Below are positions 43,232 through 55,873 of a stretch of DNA of 64,000 bases, one piece after another. The stretch is from NCBI GenBank assembly GCA_031315995.1, contig JALDRG010000006.1, positions 124,001 to 188,000 on the forward strand, written 5' to 3'. The position numbers were made by a program, and so were the translations under genes. This DNA is from Nitrospira sp. Lineage in GTDB: Bacteria > Nitrospirota > Nitrospiria > Nitrospirales > Nitrospiraceae. Under the pieces are notes generated by a model. That model was not told where the DNA came from, made no database searches, and saw nothing but the letters and a program-made list of their open reading frames with translations. Each line of letters starts with the position of its first letter. Position 1 is the stretch's first letter.

Positions 43232-44608
43232 TTATTCGTCGGGAGTGGATTTCCGCTGCTTGATCAAACGGGCGAGATACGTTCGCTGCAGGTCTAAAAA
43301 CTCCGCTGCTTTCGTCTGATTCCCCGCCGCCTTTTCCAGGGCCTTTTCGATGATATAGGCACTGTGCGCTTCCATGGACTCATGGTAGGTGAGGTTCATA
43401 TAGGGAAGCGTGTGTTCCGAGCCTCCTCTCCCGGCGGCTTCGTCGGGAGACAAGGCTAGGAATTCAGGCTCGATGATATCGCTGGGGCTCAGCACCACCG
43501 CGCGGGAGAGGACATTGTCGAGTTCACGGATGTTGCCGGGCCAGGGATAGTGGGTCAGCGCGGCGCGCGCTGCCGGACTCAGCGAGACTCCCGGACGTTT
43601 GGCCTCATAGGCATGTCGCGTGAGAAAGAACTCGGCGAGCCTCACGATGTCCTCGCTCCGTTCCCGTAACGGCGGAAGCGTAAAACTGACGACGTTGAGA
43701 CGGAAGAACAAATCCTCCCGGAATTGGCCTGCCTTCACGGCCTGCTTGAGATCTTTGTTGGTGGCCGCCACGAAGCGAATGTTGACGGAAACCGAACGTG
43801 TGCCGCCGACACGTTGAAATTCCTTATCTTGGAGCACGCGCAGAAGTTTGGCCTGCAACGGCAACGGCATGTCGCCGATCTCATCGAGGAAGACCGTTCC
43901 GCCCTCCGCCATTTCGAGCTTACCCTTTTGAAGCCGGTCGGCGCTGGTGAAGGCGCCGCGTTCATGGCCAAACAGTTCGTTTTCCAGCAGTGTTTCCGTG
44001 AGCGCCACACAATTGATGACGACCATGGGCATGCTCTGGCGCGGACTCCATTGGTGAATGGAACGCGCGAACAGTTCTTTGCCGGTTCCGCTTTCTCCGA
44101 GGAGGAGAATGCTGGCGTCCGAGTTGGCGGCGCGTTGCGCGGATTCGATGATGCTTCTGATTCTCTGGCTATCGCCGACGATGGTGGCATACCGGTTTTG
44201 CACATCCGACTTGAGGGCGGCCACCTGCCGCTTCAGTGAATCCCGCTCCAGCGCCTTTTGAATCACGATCAGGAGATGGTCTTTTTCGAGCGGCTTCGTC
44301 AGGAAGTCGTAAGCGCCGTGGCGCATGGCTTCAACGGCGTCTGGAATGGTGCCGGCGGCGGTCATGACGATGACGGGGATGTCTTCAAACTGCTTGTTTT
44401 GGGCCATGCGCTTCAGCACATCCATGCCCTTGAGGCGGGGCAGGTAGAGGTCGAGGAGCACCAAGTTAGGGGATTCCTGCTCGATGAGCTCGATGCCGCG
44501 CAGACCATCGGCGGCCGTCAGCGTTTTGTACCCGCCTGCGTCGAGACGATCTTGTAACATCGTGACGATGTCCTGATCGTCATCGACAATTAATACCTTC
44601 GCTTTCAT
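43232..44608 (-). CDS. NtrC-family sigma-54-dependent response regulator
   Basis: This 458-residue protein has a receiver domain (D-D-D-Q-D near residue 9, phosphoacceptor near D54 in L-L-D-L-Y-L-P), an AAA+ domain with Walker A G-E-S-G-T-G-K-E and Walker B V-F-L-D-E-I-G-D, and a Fis-type helix-turn-helix (N-Q-T-K-A-A-E-F-L-D-L). The sigma-54 contact loop reads G-A-F-T-S-A instead of G-A-F-T-G-A. A few family members tolerate substitutions at that Gly, but it may alter activation. No partner histidine kinase is adjacent. It lies 46 bp downstream of a DUF1015 gene. Confidence 0.92.
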   Translation of the reverse strand: MKAKVLIVDDDQDIVTMLQDRLDAGGYKTLTAADGLRGIELIEQESPNLVLLDLYLPRLKGMDVLKRMAQNKQFEDIPVIVMTAAGTIPDAVEAMRHGAYDFLTKPLEKDHLLIVIQKALERDSLKRQVAALKSDVQNRYATIVGDSQRIRSIIESAQRAANSDASILLLGESGTGKELFARSIHQWSPRQSMPMVVINCVALTETLLENELFGHERGAFTSADRLQKGKLEMAEGGTVFLDEIGDMPLPLQAKLLRVLQDKEFQRVGGTRSVSVNIRFVAATNKDLKQAVKAGQFREDLFFRLNVVSFTLPPLRERSEDIVRLAEFFLTRHAYEAKRPGVSLSPAARAALTHYPWPGNIRELDNVLSRAVVLSPSDIIEPEFLALSPDEAAGRGGSEHTLPYMNLTYHESMEAHSAYIIEKALEKAAGNQTKAAEFLDLQRTYLARLIKQRKSTPDE

Positions 44609-44654
44609 GCGTCCTGCTATCAGCTAGAGGCCATGCGCCATTCGCTTTTTGCCG

Positions 44655-45977
44655 TTACCCTTCCATCACATTCATGACCAACCCGGTGAGCGGCTTGGGA
44701 AAGAAGTAGGTCGACTTGTGTGGCATGCGCTCGCCTGCGGATGCCACGGCCTGGACTTCCGCAACCTTGGTCGGGTTCAACAATAATGCGGCGGTACCGG
44801 TGCCTTGACGCACCCAATTCAATGCTTCGTGATCGTCCTTCGAATACAGCATCGCTTCCTGCTCCTGCTGCGTCGGGCAGAGAGCCGTGATGACATGTTG
44901 CTGCAGCAACGACACATCGAGCCGGTCGCGCGGCGAGGTTGCGGCCGAAGGCCGGTGTGCGGCCCGCAGGGTCAGCAGGTAATACCGGGGATCATCCCGC
45001 AGTGCCAGCCCGAACATCGGCACGGATTGTCCCCGGCTGCGCAGCGTGTTGAGAAATTGTCCCCGCACCTGGGCCTCATTGCCGGGCTGGAAGGGGAGCG
45101 CCGTCACTTCAAATACCGGATCGAGAGAGCGCAGCAGATCTGCCGGAGCCGGGATCGATGTGGTGAGGACACGATGCGTCGGCAAGACGGTCAGCCCCTT
45201 GTCCTCCAGGCTGGCGAACAGCATCAGGACGTTGTCGTAGGGTTGCGGACCCGATGGGGCGCCGGCCTGTTGCCGCCGCCCGCGACGATAGTTGAGCGCG
45301 GTTTCATAGCGATGATGTCCGTCGGCGATAAAGAGGAGTTTCGTGTGCATGATCTCGACGACCTTGGCGAGCACGTCCGGATCAGTGACGCTCCAGAGCC
45401 GCTGCCGGAAGCCCACGTCATCTTGAAAATCGATGCGTGGTTTATCCGACGCGATGGCCTGCTCGATCAAGGTGAGCACGTCGTTTTGCGGATCTGAATA
45501 GAGCGAGATGATCGCGCTGAAGTTTGCACGGCAGGCTTCCAGAAGATTGAGCCGGTCCGTTTTGGCCGCGGCGCGCGTATTCTCGTGCGGGTAGATCTTG
45601 CCGGACCCAAACTCTTCCAACGCGACCGTCGAGAGAAAGCCTTTGAATACCTTCGTCGGGGTGCCGGGCGCCGAATAGGGCGGCTGGTATTCGATGGTGT
45701 GGTAATAGATGGCCGGCTGGGAGTCCCGGCGCAAGGCACCCGCGGTCACCCATTCTTTGAGCGCCGTTGCGGCCCGCGTGTATTTATTAGCGGTGGGATT
45801 GTCACCCGGTTGTTCATAGCCGAGTTCCAGGCGAATGACGTTGTTTGGATGGCGATCATGCAAGGTTTTCTGCAAGGTCGCGTCGATAATGTCATAGGGG
45901 GGCGCCACCACCTGGCGGATGTCGCCGACGGTCGCAGGATTATAGAGGGTACCGTGAAAGGGTATGACGTGTGCCAT
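44655..45977 (-). CDS. DUF1015 family protein
   Basis: The 440-residue protein has the DUF1015 N-terminal signature V-V-A-P-P-Y-D-I-I near residue 25, a conserved I-Y-P-H-E-N-T region near 130 and L-L-F-I-A-D-G-H-H-R-Y-E-T-A in the middle (about 210). The family is widespread and has been proposed to hold a serine-kinase-like fold (SbnI is a distant relation), but the role is unknown. It is followed by the NtrC regulator and preceded by a polyprenyl synthase gene, all on the minus strand. Confidence 0.9.
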   Translation of the reverse strand: MAHVIPFHGTLYNPATVGDIRQVVAPPYDIIDATLQKTLHDRHPNNVIRLELGYEQPGDNPTANKYTRAATALKEWVTAGALRRDSQPAIYYHTIEYQPPYSAPGTPTKVFKGFLSTVALEEFGSGKIYPHENTRAAAKTDRLNLLEACRANFSAIISLYSDPQNDVLTLIEQAIASDKPRIDFQDDVGFRQRLWSVTDPDVLAKVVEIMHTKLLFIADGHHRYETALNYRRGRRQQAGAPSGPQPYDNVLMLFASLEDKGLTVLPTHRVLTTSIPAPADLLRSLDPVFEVTALPFQPGNEAQVRGQFLNTLRSRGQSVPMFGLALRDDPRYYLLTLRAAHRPSAATSPRDRLDVSLLQQHVITALCPTQQEQEAMLYSKDDHEALNWVRQGTGTAALLLNPTKVAEVQAVASAGERMPHKSTYFFPKPLTGLVMNVMEG

Positions 45978-46101
45978 GCGGGTTCCTATCCTTTTCTCTC
46001 ATGGGTATGGTCCTGTTCGCCCGGCGGTGAGCCGGGGCTGTCGCTGAACGAGTGCGCGCTGTCAGCAGAGCGTGGGCGTTGTGAGGCCGGGCGGCGACGA
46101 C

Positions 46102-47106
46102 TCAGCGGTCGCGAGTCACCATGTAATCGGCGGCGATGGACAGGGCGCGCTTGGCGGTGTTGTCGTGGAACAGGTCGAGATCGCGTTTGGCGGCGGCGAC
46201 AAACGCGCGTGCCCGCTCCATGGCGTAGGCGATGGACCCGTACTCCTGCATCAGGCCGACGATGCGGCGGAGTTCGTCATCGGTCAGGGTGCGAGTTTCC
46301 ATGCGATCCTTGATCAGCTGCCGATCCGGCTCCGAGCAGTGCTGCAAGAGGTGCAGCAGCGGCAGCGTGGCTTTCCCTTGTCGCAGGTCCTGTCCGAGTG
46401 TTTTGCCCAGGTGTTCACCGTTGGCGGTATAATCCAGCGTATCGTCCGCCAGTTGGAACGCAATGCCCAGCCGCTGTCCGAACCGAAACAGCGCCTCCTG
46501 TAACTCTTCCGTGGCTCCACCGACGATCGCTCCGATCTTGCAGGACGCTGCGATCAGTCCGGCGGTTTTATGTTCGATGATGCGGAGATATTCCGGCTCC
46601 GGCATCAGCGGATTGCCGTTGTAATACAGCTGCAGGACCTCACCCTCGGCCATCTTGCGGCAGGCCTCCGAGAGTGCTTCATTGATCCCTTGATTGCGGA
46701 AGTCGACGATCTGGCAGATCGCGCGCGAATAGAGATAGTCGCCCACGAGAATACTAATTTGGTTGCCCCAGACTTTGCTCGCGGTCCGGCGTCCTCGGCG
46801 CAAGTCGGCGTCATCGACGACGTCGTCGTGCAGGAGGGTGGCGGTATGGATGAATTCAACCAGGCTGCCGAGCGCTTGATGGTCTTGCCCGGCGTATCCG
46901 CAGAGGTGAGCACTGAGGAGGACGAACAGCGGCCGGACGCGTTTGCCGCCGCTGTTCAAAATGTGGGCGGCCACGGTGTTGACGAGGGCCACGCTGGAAT
47001 CGAGATTTTTCCTGATCTGTTCTTCGACCCCCTCCAGCTCTTCGCGATACACATCCCACACATCGGCCATGCTGTGGAGCGTGAGGGTGATCGGTCCGTT
47101 CGACAT
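46102..47106 (-). CDS. Polyprenyl diphosphate synthase (octaprenyl/heptaprenyl type)
   Basis: The 334-residue trans-prenyltransferase has the first Asp-rich motif L-L-H-D-D-V-V-D-D (near residue 93) and the second A-D-D-T-L-D-Y (near 220), with K-R-V-R-P in the N-terminus. Length and motifs are those of IspB/HepPS enzymes that build the side chain of quinones (menaquinone or ubiquinone). The residues before the first motif that fix chain length cannot be judged here. The start faces gltB across a 236-bp divergent spacer. Confidence 0.92.
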   Translation of the reverse strand: MSNGPITLTLHSMADVWDVYREELEGVEEQIRKNLDSSVALVNTVAAHILNSGGKRVRPLFVLLSAHLCGYAGQDHQALGSLVEFIHTATLLHDDVVDDADLRRGRRTASKVWGNQISILVGDYLYSRAICQIVDFRNQGINEALSEACRKMAEGEVLQLYYNGNPLMPEPEYLRIIEHKTAGLIAASCKIGAIVGGATEELQEALFRFGQRLGIAFQLADDTLDYTANGEHLGKTLGQDLRQGKATLPLLHLLQHCSEPDRQLIKDRMETRTLTDDELRRIVGLMQEYGSIAYAMERARAFVAAAKRDLDLFHDNTAKRALSIAADYMVTRDR

Positions 47107-47187
47107 GGGGCGGATAGTAGGGCAGGAAACTCCACTAAGTCAAGCTCCAGTCAGCCCGTTTGTCGCTCCGATCGCCTCGTCGTTCTC

Positions 47188-47217
47188 TTGACAGTTTCCG
47201 ATCTCATCCAGTAAGGT
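47188..47217 (+). promoter_or_regulatory. Possible sigma-70 promoter upstream of gltB
   Basis: TTGACA at 47188-47193 is a perfect -35 box; TAAGGT at 47212-47217, 18 bp on, is a weak -10. It lies about 125 bp before the gltB start. The poor -10 keeps this tentative. Confidence 0.4.
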
Positions 47218-47342
47218 GACTCCTCGATTATTTCCACGAATAAATGGTAGCAGTCACCGTGGTTGTTCGACAGCTTCAACGTCCCCGCGAGGGGAGTCTG
47301 TGCCCCAGGTCATTGCCTGCCTGCTAGACGAGAATACGTGCC

Positions 47343-51863
<4,521 letters not shown>

Positions 51864-51909
51864 CCGCGAAGCATTGGGCGAACGCTAAAGGACGAGAGAC
51901 GAGTACGCG

Positions 51910-53343
51910 ATGGGTGATCCAAAGGGCTTTCTGAAATACGCGCGTGAGGGACCGAAGCGGAAACCAGTCGAGCTGCGCGTGCTCGATTGGAAAGAAATGT
52001 ATGAGCCGATCCCCGAGGAGAAGCTCAAGGTCCAGGGTGCCCGTTGCATGGACTGCGGCGTGCCGTTCTGTCAGGGCAATACCGGCTGTCCCGTCATCAA
52101 CTTGATTCCGGAGTGGAATGATCTCGTCTACCGTGGACGCTGGAAAGACGCGCTTAAGGCCCTGCATACCACGAATAATTTTCCGGAATTCACTGGTCGG
52201 CTCTGTCCCGCGCCCTGTGAAGGGGCTTGCGTGCTGGGGATCAACAGCGATCCCGTCTCGATTCGCGTGTTGGAATGGAACATCATCGATCGTGGATTCA
52301 ACGAAGGCCTGGTCGAACCGGCCCTTCCGGTCAGAAAGACCGGAAAGACCGTCGCGATCGTAGGGTCGGGGCCTGCCGGTCTCGCCGCTGCACAACAGTT
52401 GGCGCGGGCAGGCCACATGGTGACGGTGTTCGAAAAAGGCGATCGTATCGGCGGGCTGTTGCGCTATGGCATTCCCGACTTCAAGATGGAAAAGTGGGTT
52501 ATCGATCGCCGGCTGGAGCAGATGAGGGCTGAAGGCGTCGAGTTCAAGACCGGCATCACGGTGGGGAGAGATGTTACCGCCGAGCAACTGCGTCGCGAGT
52601 TCGATGCGGTGGGGCTGACGATGGGTGCGGAGTTGGCGCGTGATCTGCCCGTGCCTGGGCGGGAGCTCAAGGGCATTCACTTCGCCATGGAATATCTCAC
52701 CCAGCAGAACAAGCGGACGGCGGGCATCTCCGTGTCCGACGAACCGATTACCGCCAAGGGCAAACGGGTCATCATCATCGGCGGCGGCGATACCGGCTCA
52801 GACTGCCTGGGGACGGCGCATCGTCAGGGCTGCACCGAAGCCCATCAGTTTGAAGTGTTGCCTGAGCCTCCGCCCTCTCGTGCGGATTCCACTCCCTGGC
52901 CGCTCTGGCCCATGCAACTGCGAACGTCGCATGCGCACGAAGAAGGTTGCGATCGCCAGTGGAACGTCTCCACCACTAAGTTCACGGGCCACAACGGCCA
53001 TGTCACCAAGCTCCATGCCAACCGGGTGAAGCTCGAGGGCGGGAAGTTCGTGCCGATGCCGAACACCGACTTTGAATTGGATGCGGATCTCGTGTTGCTC
53101 GCCATGGGTTTCACGGGCCCGATCAGAAACGGCTTCCTCGACAGCCTCGGCGTCAACTACGACGCCCGCGGCTGCGTCACAGTGGACGACAATTTCATGA
53201 CCAACCTCGACGGCGTCTTTGCCGGCGGCGACACCAAACGTGGCGCCTCCCTCATCGTCTGGGCCATCGCCGAAGGGCGCAAGATGGCGGCAGGCGTGGA
53301 TAAGTATCTGCAAGCCAACAAGTCAGCCAAAAACGGCCGCTGA
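51910..53343 (+). CDS. gltD: Glutamate synthase small subunit (NADPH, FAD, Fe-S)
   Basis: The 477-residue protein passes electrons from NADPH to GltB. The N-terminus has the cysteine clusters C-M-D-C-G-V-P-F-C and C-P-A-P-C-E-G-A-C, which ligand two 4Fe-4S clusters. An FAD site (V-G-S-G-P-A-G-L-A, near residue 152) and an NAD(P) site (I-G-G-G-D-T-G-S-D, near 293) follow. It lies 46 bp after gltB. The C-terminal G-V-F-A-G-G-D segment is intact. Confidence 0.96.
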   Translation: MGDPKGFLKYAREGPKRKPVELRVLDWKEMYEPIPEEKLKVQGARCMDCGVPFCQGNTGCPVINLIPEWNDLVYRGRWKDALKALHTTNNFPEFTGRLCPAPCEGACVLGINSDPVSIRVLEWNIIDRGFNEGLVEPALPVRKTGKTVAIVGSGPAGLAAAQQLARAGHMVTVFEKGDRIGGLLRYGIPDFKMEKWVIDRRLEQMRAEGVEFKTGITVGRDVTAEQLRREFDAVGLTMGAELARDLPVPGRELKGIHFAMEYLTQQNKRTAGISVSDEPITAKGKRVIIIGGGDTGSDCLGTAHRQGCTEAHQFEVLPEPPPSRADSTPWPLWPMQLRTSHAHEEGCDRQWNVSTTKFTGHNGHVTKLHANRVKLEGGKFVPMPNTDFELDADLVLLAMGFTGPIRNGFLDSLGVNYDARGCVTVDDNFMTNLDGVFAGGDTKRGASLIVWAIAEGRKMAAGVDKYLQANKSAKNGR

Positions 53344-53370
53344 AAAGGATTTTTCTCACCCGCCCACCCC

Positions 53371-53391
53371 AGCGCGCCGATACGCGCTTTT
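53371..53391 (+). terminator. Short intrinsic terminator-like hairpin after gltD
   Basis: AGCGCG (53371-53376) pairs with CGCGCT (53383-53388) around a 6-nt loop, followed by TTT. It lies 28 bp after the gltD stop, in the right place and orientation, but the stem is short. Confidence 0.5.
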
Positions 53392-53578
53392 CACTGATCG
53401 TTGTTCCCGCTTTATAACTCAAAAATTATAGTCTCGCCTGGACAATTCTTATGCTAGCGCAATGCGCGGCCTCCGAAGGTAGCCTGGCCATCCTCCTGCT
53501 CGCGGAACGCGCACGATCAGAATGTGCTCGTTCGACGCGCGCAATCGAGGATCGACCAGGCTGCCCTTGACACGGGTG

Positions 53579-53728
53579 TTAGGCTGATCCGCATAAGAAC
53601 CCGTCAGAAATGGCCGATAGGGCGTAACGTATTGAAACGGATACAATTTGTCGATATTTTTAGACAATCAGATGGTGTGTTATACGGATGGAAATAGGTA
53701 GATCAGGCTCTTATGCGGATCCGTCTAA
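53579..53728. mobile_element. 150-bp element with terminal inverted repeats (MITE-like)
   Basis: TTAGGCTGATCCGCATAAGA plus ACC (53579-53601) and the complement of 53706-53728 agree at 20 of 23 bases, with an identical 13-bp core (GATCCGCATAAGA). The 104 bp between contain no convincing gene (a TTG-started 72-codon frame spans its left part on the minus strand but has no clear start signal). Inverted ends on a short non-coding segment are typical of a non-autonomous transposable or recombinase-target element. It marks the left edge of the foreign patch. The 235 bp between gltD and this element show only the hairpin above. Confidence 0.55.
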
Positions 53729-53828
53729 ACATTGTTGGTCGTCACAGAGCCAGCACCTCGCGAATTGGGCTCGTGCCCTTGGAGCCAGGCGGTGGGCGTC
53801 TCGTCGCGCATCTCGAACGGAGGACACC

Positions 53829-54386
53829 ATGGGACTCTTGACCTTCAGTATCAACGTCACCCTGGACGGCTGCGTCGACCACCAGGAAGGAATCGCCGAC
53901 GACGAGACACACGCCTTCTTCACCCACCTCATGGACGAGGGCGGGGCGATGCTGTGGGGCCGCGTCACCTACGAGATGATGGAGAGCTACTGGCCGGTGG
54001 TCGCCCGCGGCGACGCGGAGGCGCCGCCGGCGATTCGCGAGTGGGCGGTCAAGTTGGAGACCAAGCCGAAGTACGTCGTGTCTTCGACGCGAAATGACTT
54101 CCCTTGGACCAACAGTCACCACATCGCCGGCGACCTGCGCACGGGCGTACAGAAGCTCAAGGACGCGACCCCGGACGGCGTGCTTCTCGGTGGCGGCAAG
54201 CTCGCGACCGAGCTGGACCGGCTAGATCTGATCGACGAGTACAAGTTACTCGTCCACCCCAGGATCGCCGGCCACGGCCCGACTCTGTACGAGAGCGGGC
54301 TGCCCAGCACGCGACGTCTCAAGTTGGTCTCGGCGAAGCCGCTCCGTAGCGGCGCGGTCGCCATGCACTACCGGCGTGCGCGCTGA
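53829..54386 (+). CDS. RibD C-terminal/dihydrofolate reductase-like protein
   Basis: The 185-residue protein has the DHFR-like fold of the RibD-C family: N-V-T-L-D-G near residue 8, L-W-G-R-V-T-Y-E near 42, V-V-S-S-T-R-N near 80 and the G-G-G-K-L-A motif near 118, ending with the P-x-x-x-G-x-G-x-T-L-Y segment. An AGGAGG-like site lies just before the ATG. Family members are NADPH reductases of unknown substrate and are rarely true DHFR. Its codons end in G or C more strictly than those of its neighbours, and it sits between an inverted-repeat element and an attC-like palindrome, so it is probably acquired. Confidence 0.85.
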   Translation: MGLLTFSINVTLDGCVDHQEGIADDETHAFFTHLMDEGGAMLWGRVTYEMMESYWPVVARGDAEAPPAIREWAVKLETKPKYVVSSTRNDFPWTNSHHIAGDLRTGVQKLKDATPDGVLLGGGKLATELDRLDLIDEYKLLVHPRIAGHGPTLYESGLPSTRRLKLVSAKPLRSGAVAMHYRRAR

Positions 54387-54405
54387 CTTGGAGATGGGTC
54401 ATGTC

Positions 54406-54507
54406 GCCTAACATCACGATGAACACGGACGTTTGCAAAGCCGTCAGAACCTGGGCTCCTCCCAGAACCTGCCGTCTTCGCAAACGCCGGTTATCTTGCC
54501 TTTAGAC
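54406..54507 (+). other. Imperfect 102-bp palindrome resembling an integron attC site
   Basis: The left end GCCTAAC (54406-54412) fits the attC RYYYAAC core; the right end TTTAGAC (54501-54507) differs from GTTRRRY only in its first base. Between them the arms GTTTGC...CTGGG and CCCAG...GCAAAC pair at 19 of 25 positions around a short centre, giving the long imperfect hairpin expected of attC. It begins 20 bp after the stop of the RibD-C/DHFR-like gene, where cassette attC sites lie. No integrase is in the window. Confidence 0.42.
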
Positions 54508-54521
54508 GCCAAGGAGGCATC

Positions 54522-54616
54522 GTGACGATCTAACGTATGGACAACGTCGGCATCGTGGTAGAAGACATTGATGCCGCCATTGAGTTCGTCACCGAACTTG
54601 GCCTCGAACTCGAGGG
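54522..54616 (+). pseudogene. Truncated VOC/glyoxalase gene with nonsense codon
   Basis: AAGGAGG (54511-54517) leads to GTG at 54522; the reading V-T-I-stop-R-M-D-N-V-G-I-V-V-E-D-I-D-A-A matches the N-terminus of VOC proteins (usual M-x-I-Q-R-M-D-N-V), with CAA changed to TAA at codon 4. Homology stops at about L-E-L-E-G-R-A-P near 54616, after which the plus strand is unrelated. The fragment is about 32 of 130 codons. The join sits on a perfect 12-bp palindrome, GGGGCGCGCCCC (54614-54625). Confidence 0.6.
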
Positions 54617-54683
54617 GCGCGCCCCAACTGATCGCTGTGAAGAGCAGACTCAACGTCACGCCGAGGAAAATCTGTGGATTCAT
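54617..54683 (-). pseudogene. 5' fragment of a secreted-protein gene
   Basis: On the minus strand an ATG at 54683 with GGAGTGA upstream encodes a perfect signal peptide (M-N-P-Q-I-F-L-G-V-T-L-S-L-L-F-T-A-I-S-W-G-A-equivalent, 22 residues). The frame then enters antisense of the VOC fragment. It was probably the second gene after the metalloprotease (66 bp away, same strand), cut off by the incoming DNA. Confidence 0.5.
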
Positions 54684-54748
54684 AGGATTCTTCACTCCGA
54701 TCATCAGGGGGACATCCCAGGATTGGTCTCCCGTCCGGCGTTTCGCAG

Positions 54749-55873
54749 CTACCGGCCTGCCTCGTATTGGTAAGGAGGACGACGAATGAGCATATTCTCC
54801 GTCGTTCCAGCGCTGACCGTGCCGTCACTGAACCAGGCAAAGACATTGTTGTTGTCTCCATCTACTGCCATCCCGACAATATCGCCGGCCGTCTTTCCAG
54901 CCGGAAGGGTATAGGGATAGGGTGCACGCCTCGACCCGAGATTGTCCGTAGTACCCGCGGACACCTTTCCATCCCGATACCACGCGAAGACGTTGTTGTT
55001 GTCGTCGTCGAGGCCCATGCCAACAATGTCGTCGGGGCTATACCCAGCGGGAAGCCGATATTTATAGGGGAGACGCTTGGAACTGAGATTATCTGAGCTA
55101 CCAGCACTGACAGTACCATCACGGTACCATGCGAAATTCATCCCATTTGATCCATCAATCGCCATCCCAACAATGTCGGTTGGTTGTTTTCCGCCAGGCA
55201 ACTTGTATTTATAAGGCGTGCGTCGCGAATGAAGCTTATCTGTTGTACCCGCCGTCACCGTTCCATCCCGATACCACGCAAAGACGTTGTTGTTGGTTCC
55301 ATCAATGCCCATTCCTACAATGTTCGCGGGAATTACGGTTGGGGATCCTGGGCCTGGCCAGGAGTTGGGTTTTCCTTTCCATACGCAGCTTTCGATTTGT
55401 TCGGGAACCGTATTGCCGTAATACGTGCTCCCAGAATCGTTTCTCTTATGACTAAACCCTTGGTTGTGAGCCAATTCATGCGCGATAACTGACGCAATAC
55501 GAAGTTCATCATTGGACCTCATAAAGTCACGATCAATCTTCAGCATCTCCCCACTAATCTTAACCGGTGCTTCAGCATTAGCTTGGGAGAGATCGGTACA
55601 CCTCACCCTCGTGATATGACTGTTTGCAAATCCTCTTGCTATCTTATGGGCTGTCCGTCCTCCATGCTCAACGAGATAAGCATCGTCGATGCACTGAAGA
55701 AATTCACCGAAGCCTGAGGAGACGACCTTGCTCAAGTGTGCAAAAGCGCCGAATAATTTAGAACTGTCACCAGCACCGCATCCGCTGAATGTAGCTCCAC
55801 TGCCTATTGCAAACGAAAGGCTTGGTATTGCCCCTATGAGTACAACAGCAACGGCGATCAGAATGTTCTTCAT
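54749..55873 (-). CDS. Exported metzincin-like zinc metalloprotease with four tandem repeats
   Basis: The 374-residue protein has a signal peptide (residues 1-22) and a zinc site H-E-L-A-H-N-Q-G-F-S-H (132-142), the H-E-x-x-H-x-x-G-x-x-H of metzincins. Several Cys (near 32, 61, 92) may form disulfides. Residues about 180-374 are four copies of a 46-residue repeat: D-I-V-G-M-x-x-D-G/D-x-N-N-V-F-A-W-Y-R-D-G-x-V-x-A-G-T-T, then P-Y-x-Y. The repeat probably forms propeller-like blades for target binding. No met-turn was identified with confidence. The start has GGAGG with good spacing. Protease plus repeats suggests a secreted enzyme acting on proteins or cells. The repeats themselves are unrecognised. 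Confidence 0.8.
   Translation of the reverse strand: MKNILIAVAVVLIGAIPSLSFAIGSGATFSGCGAGDSSKLFGAFAHLSKVVSSGFGEFLQCIDDAYLVEHGGRTAHKIARGFANSHITRVRCTDLSQANAEAPVKISGEMLKIDRDFMRSNDELRIASVIAHELAHNQGFSHKRNDSGSTYYGNTVPEQIESCVWKGKPNSWPGPGSPTVIPANIVGMGIDGTNNNVFAWYRDGTVTAGTTDKLHSRRTPYKYKLPGGKQPTDIVGMAIDGSNGMNFAWYRDGTVSAGSSDNLSSKRLPYKYRLPAGYSPDDIVGMGLDDDNNNVFAWYRDGKVSAGTTDNLGSRRAPYPYTLPAGKTAGDIVGMAVDGDNNNVFAWFSDGTVSAGTTENMLIRRPPYQYEAGR

Noticed and set aside
53577..53586. GTTAGGC as an integron attC right end upstream of the DHFR-like gene
   Set aside because: It fits GTTRRRY, but no matching RYYYAAC partner with a palindrome lies within 140 bp upstream; it is better explained as part of the inverted-repeat end.
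53449..53667. 72-codon minus-strand frame across the inverted-repeat element
   Set aside because: It starts at TTG without a ribosome-binding site, has no family match I recognise, and covers one arm of the inverted repeat. Likely chance.
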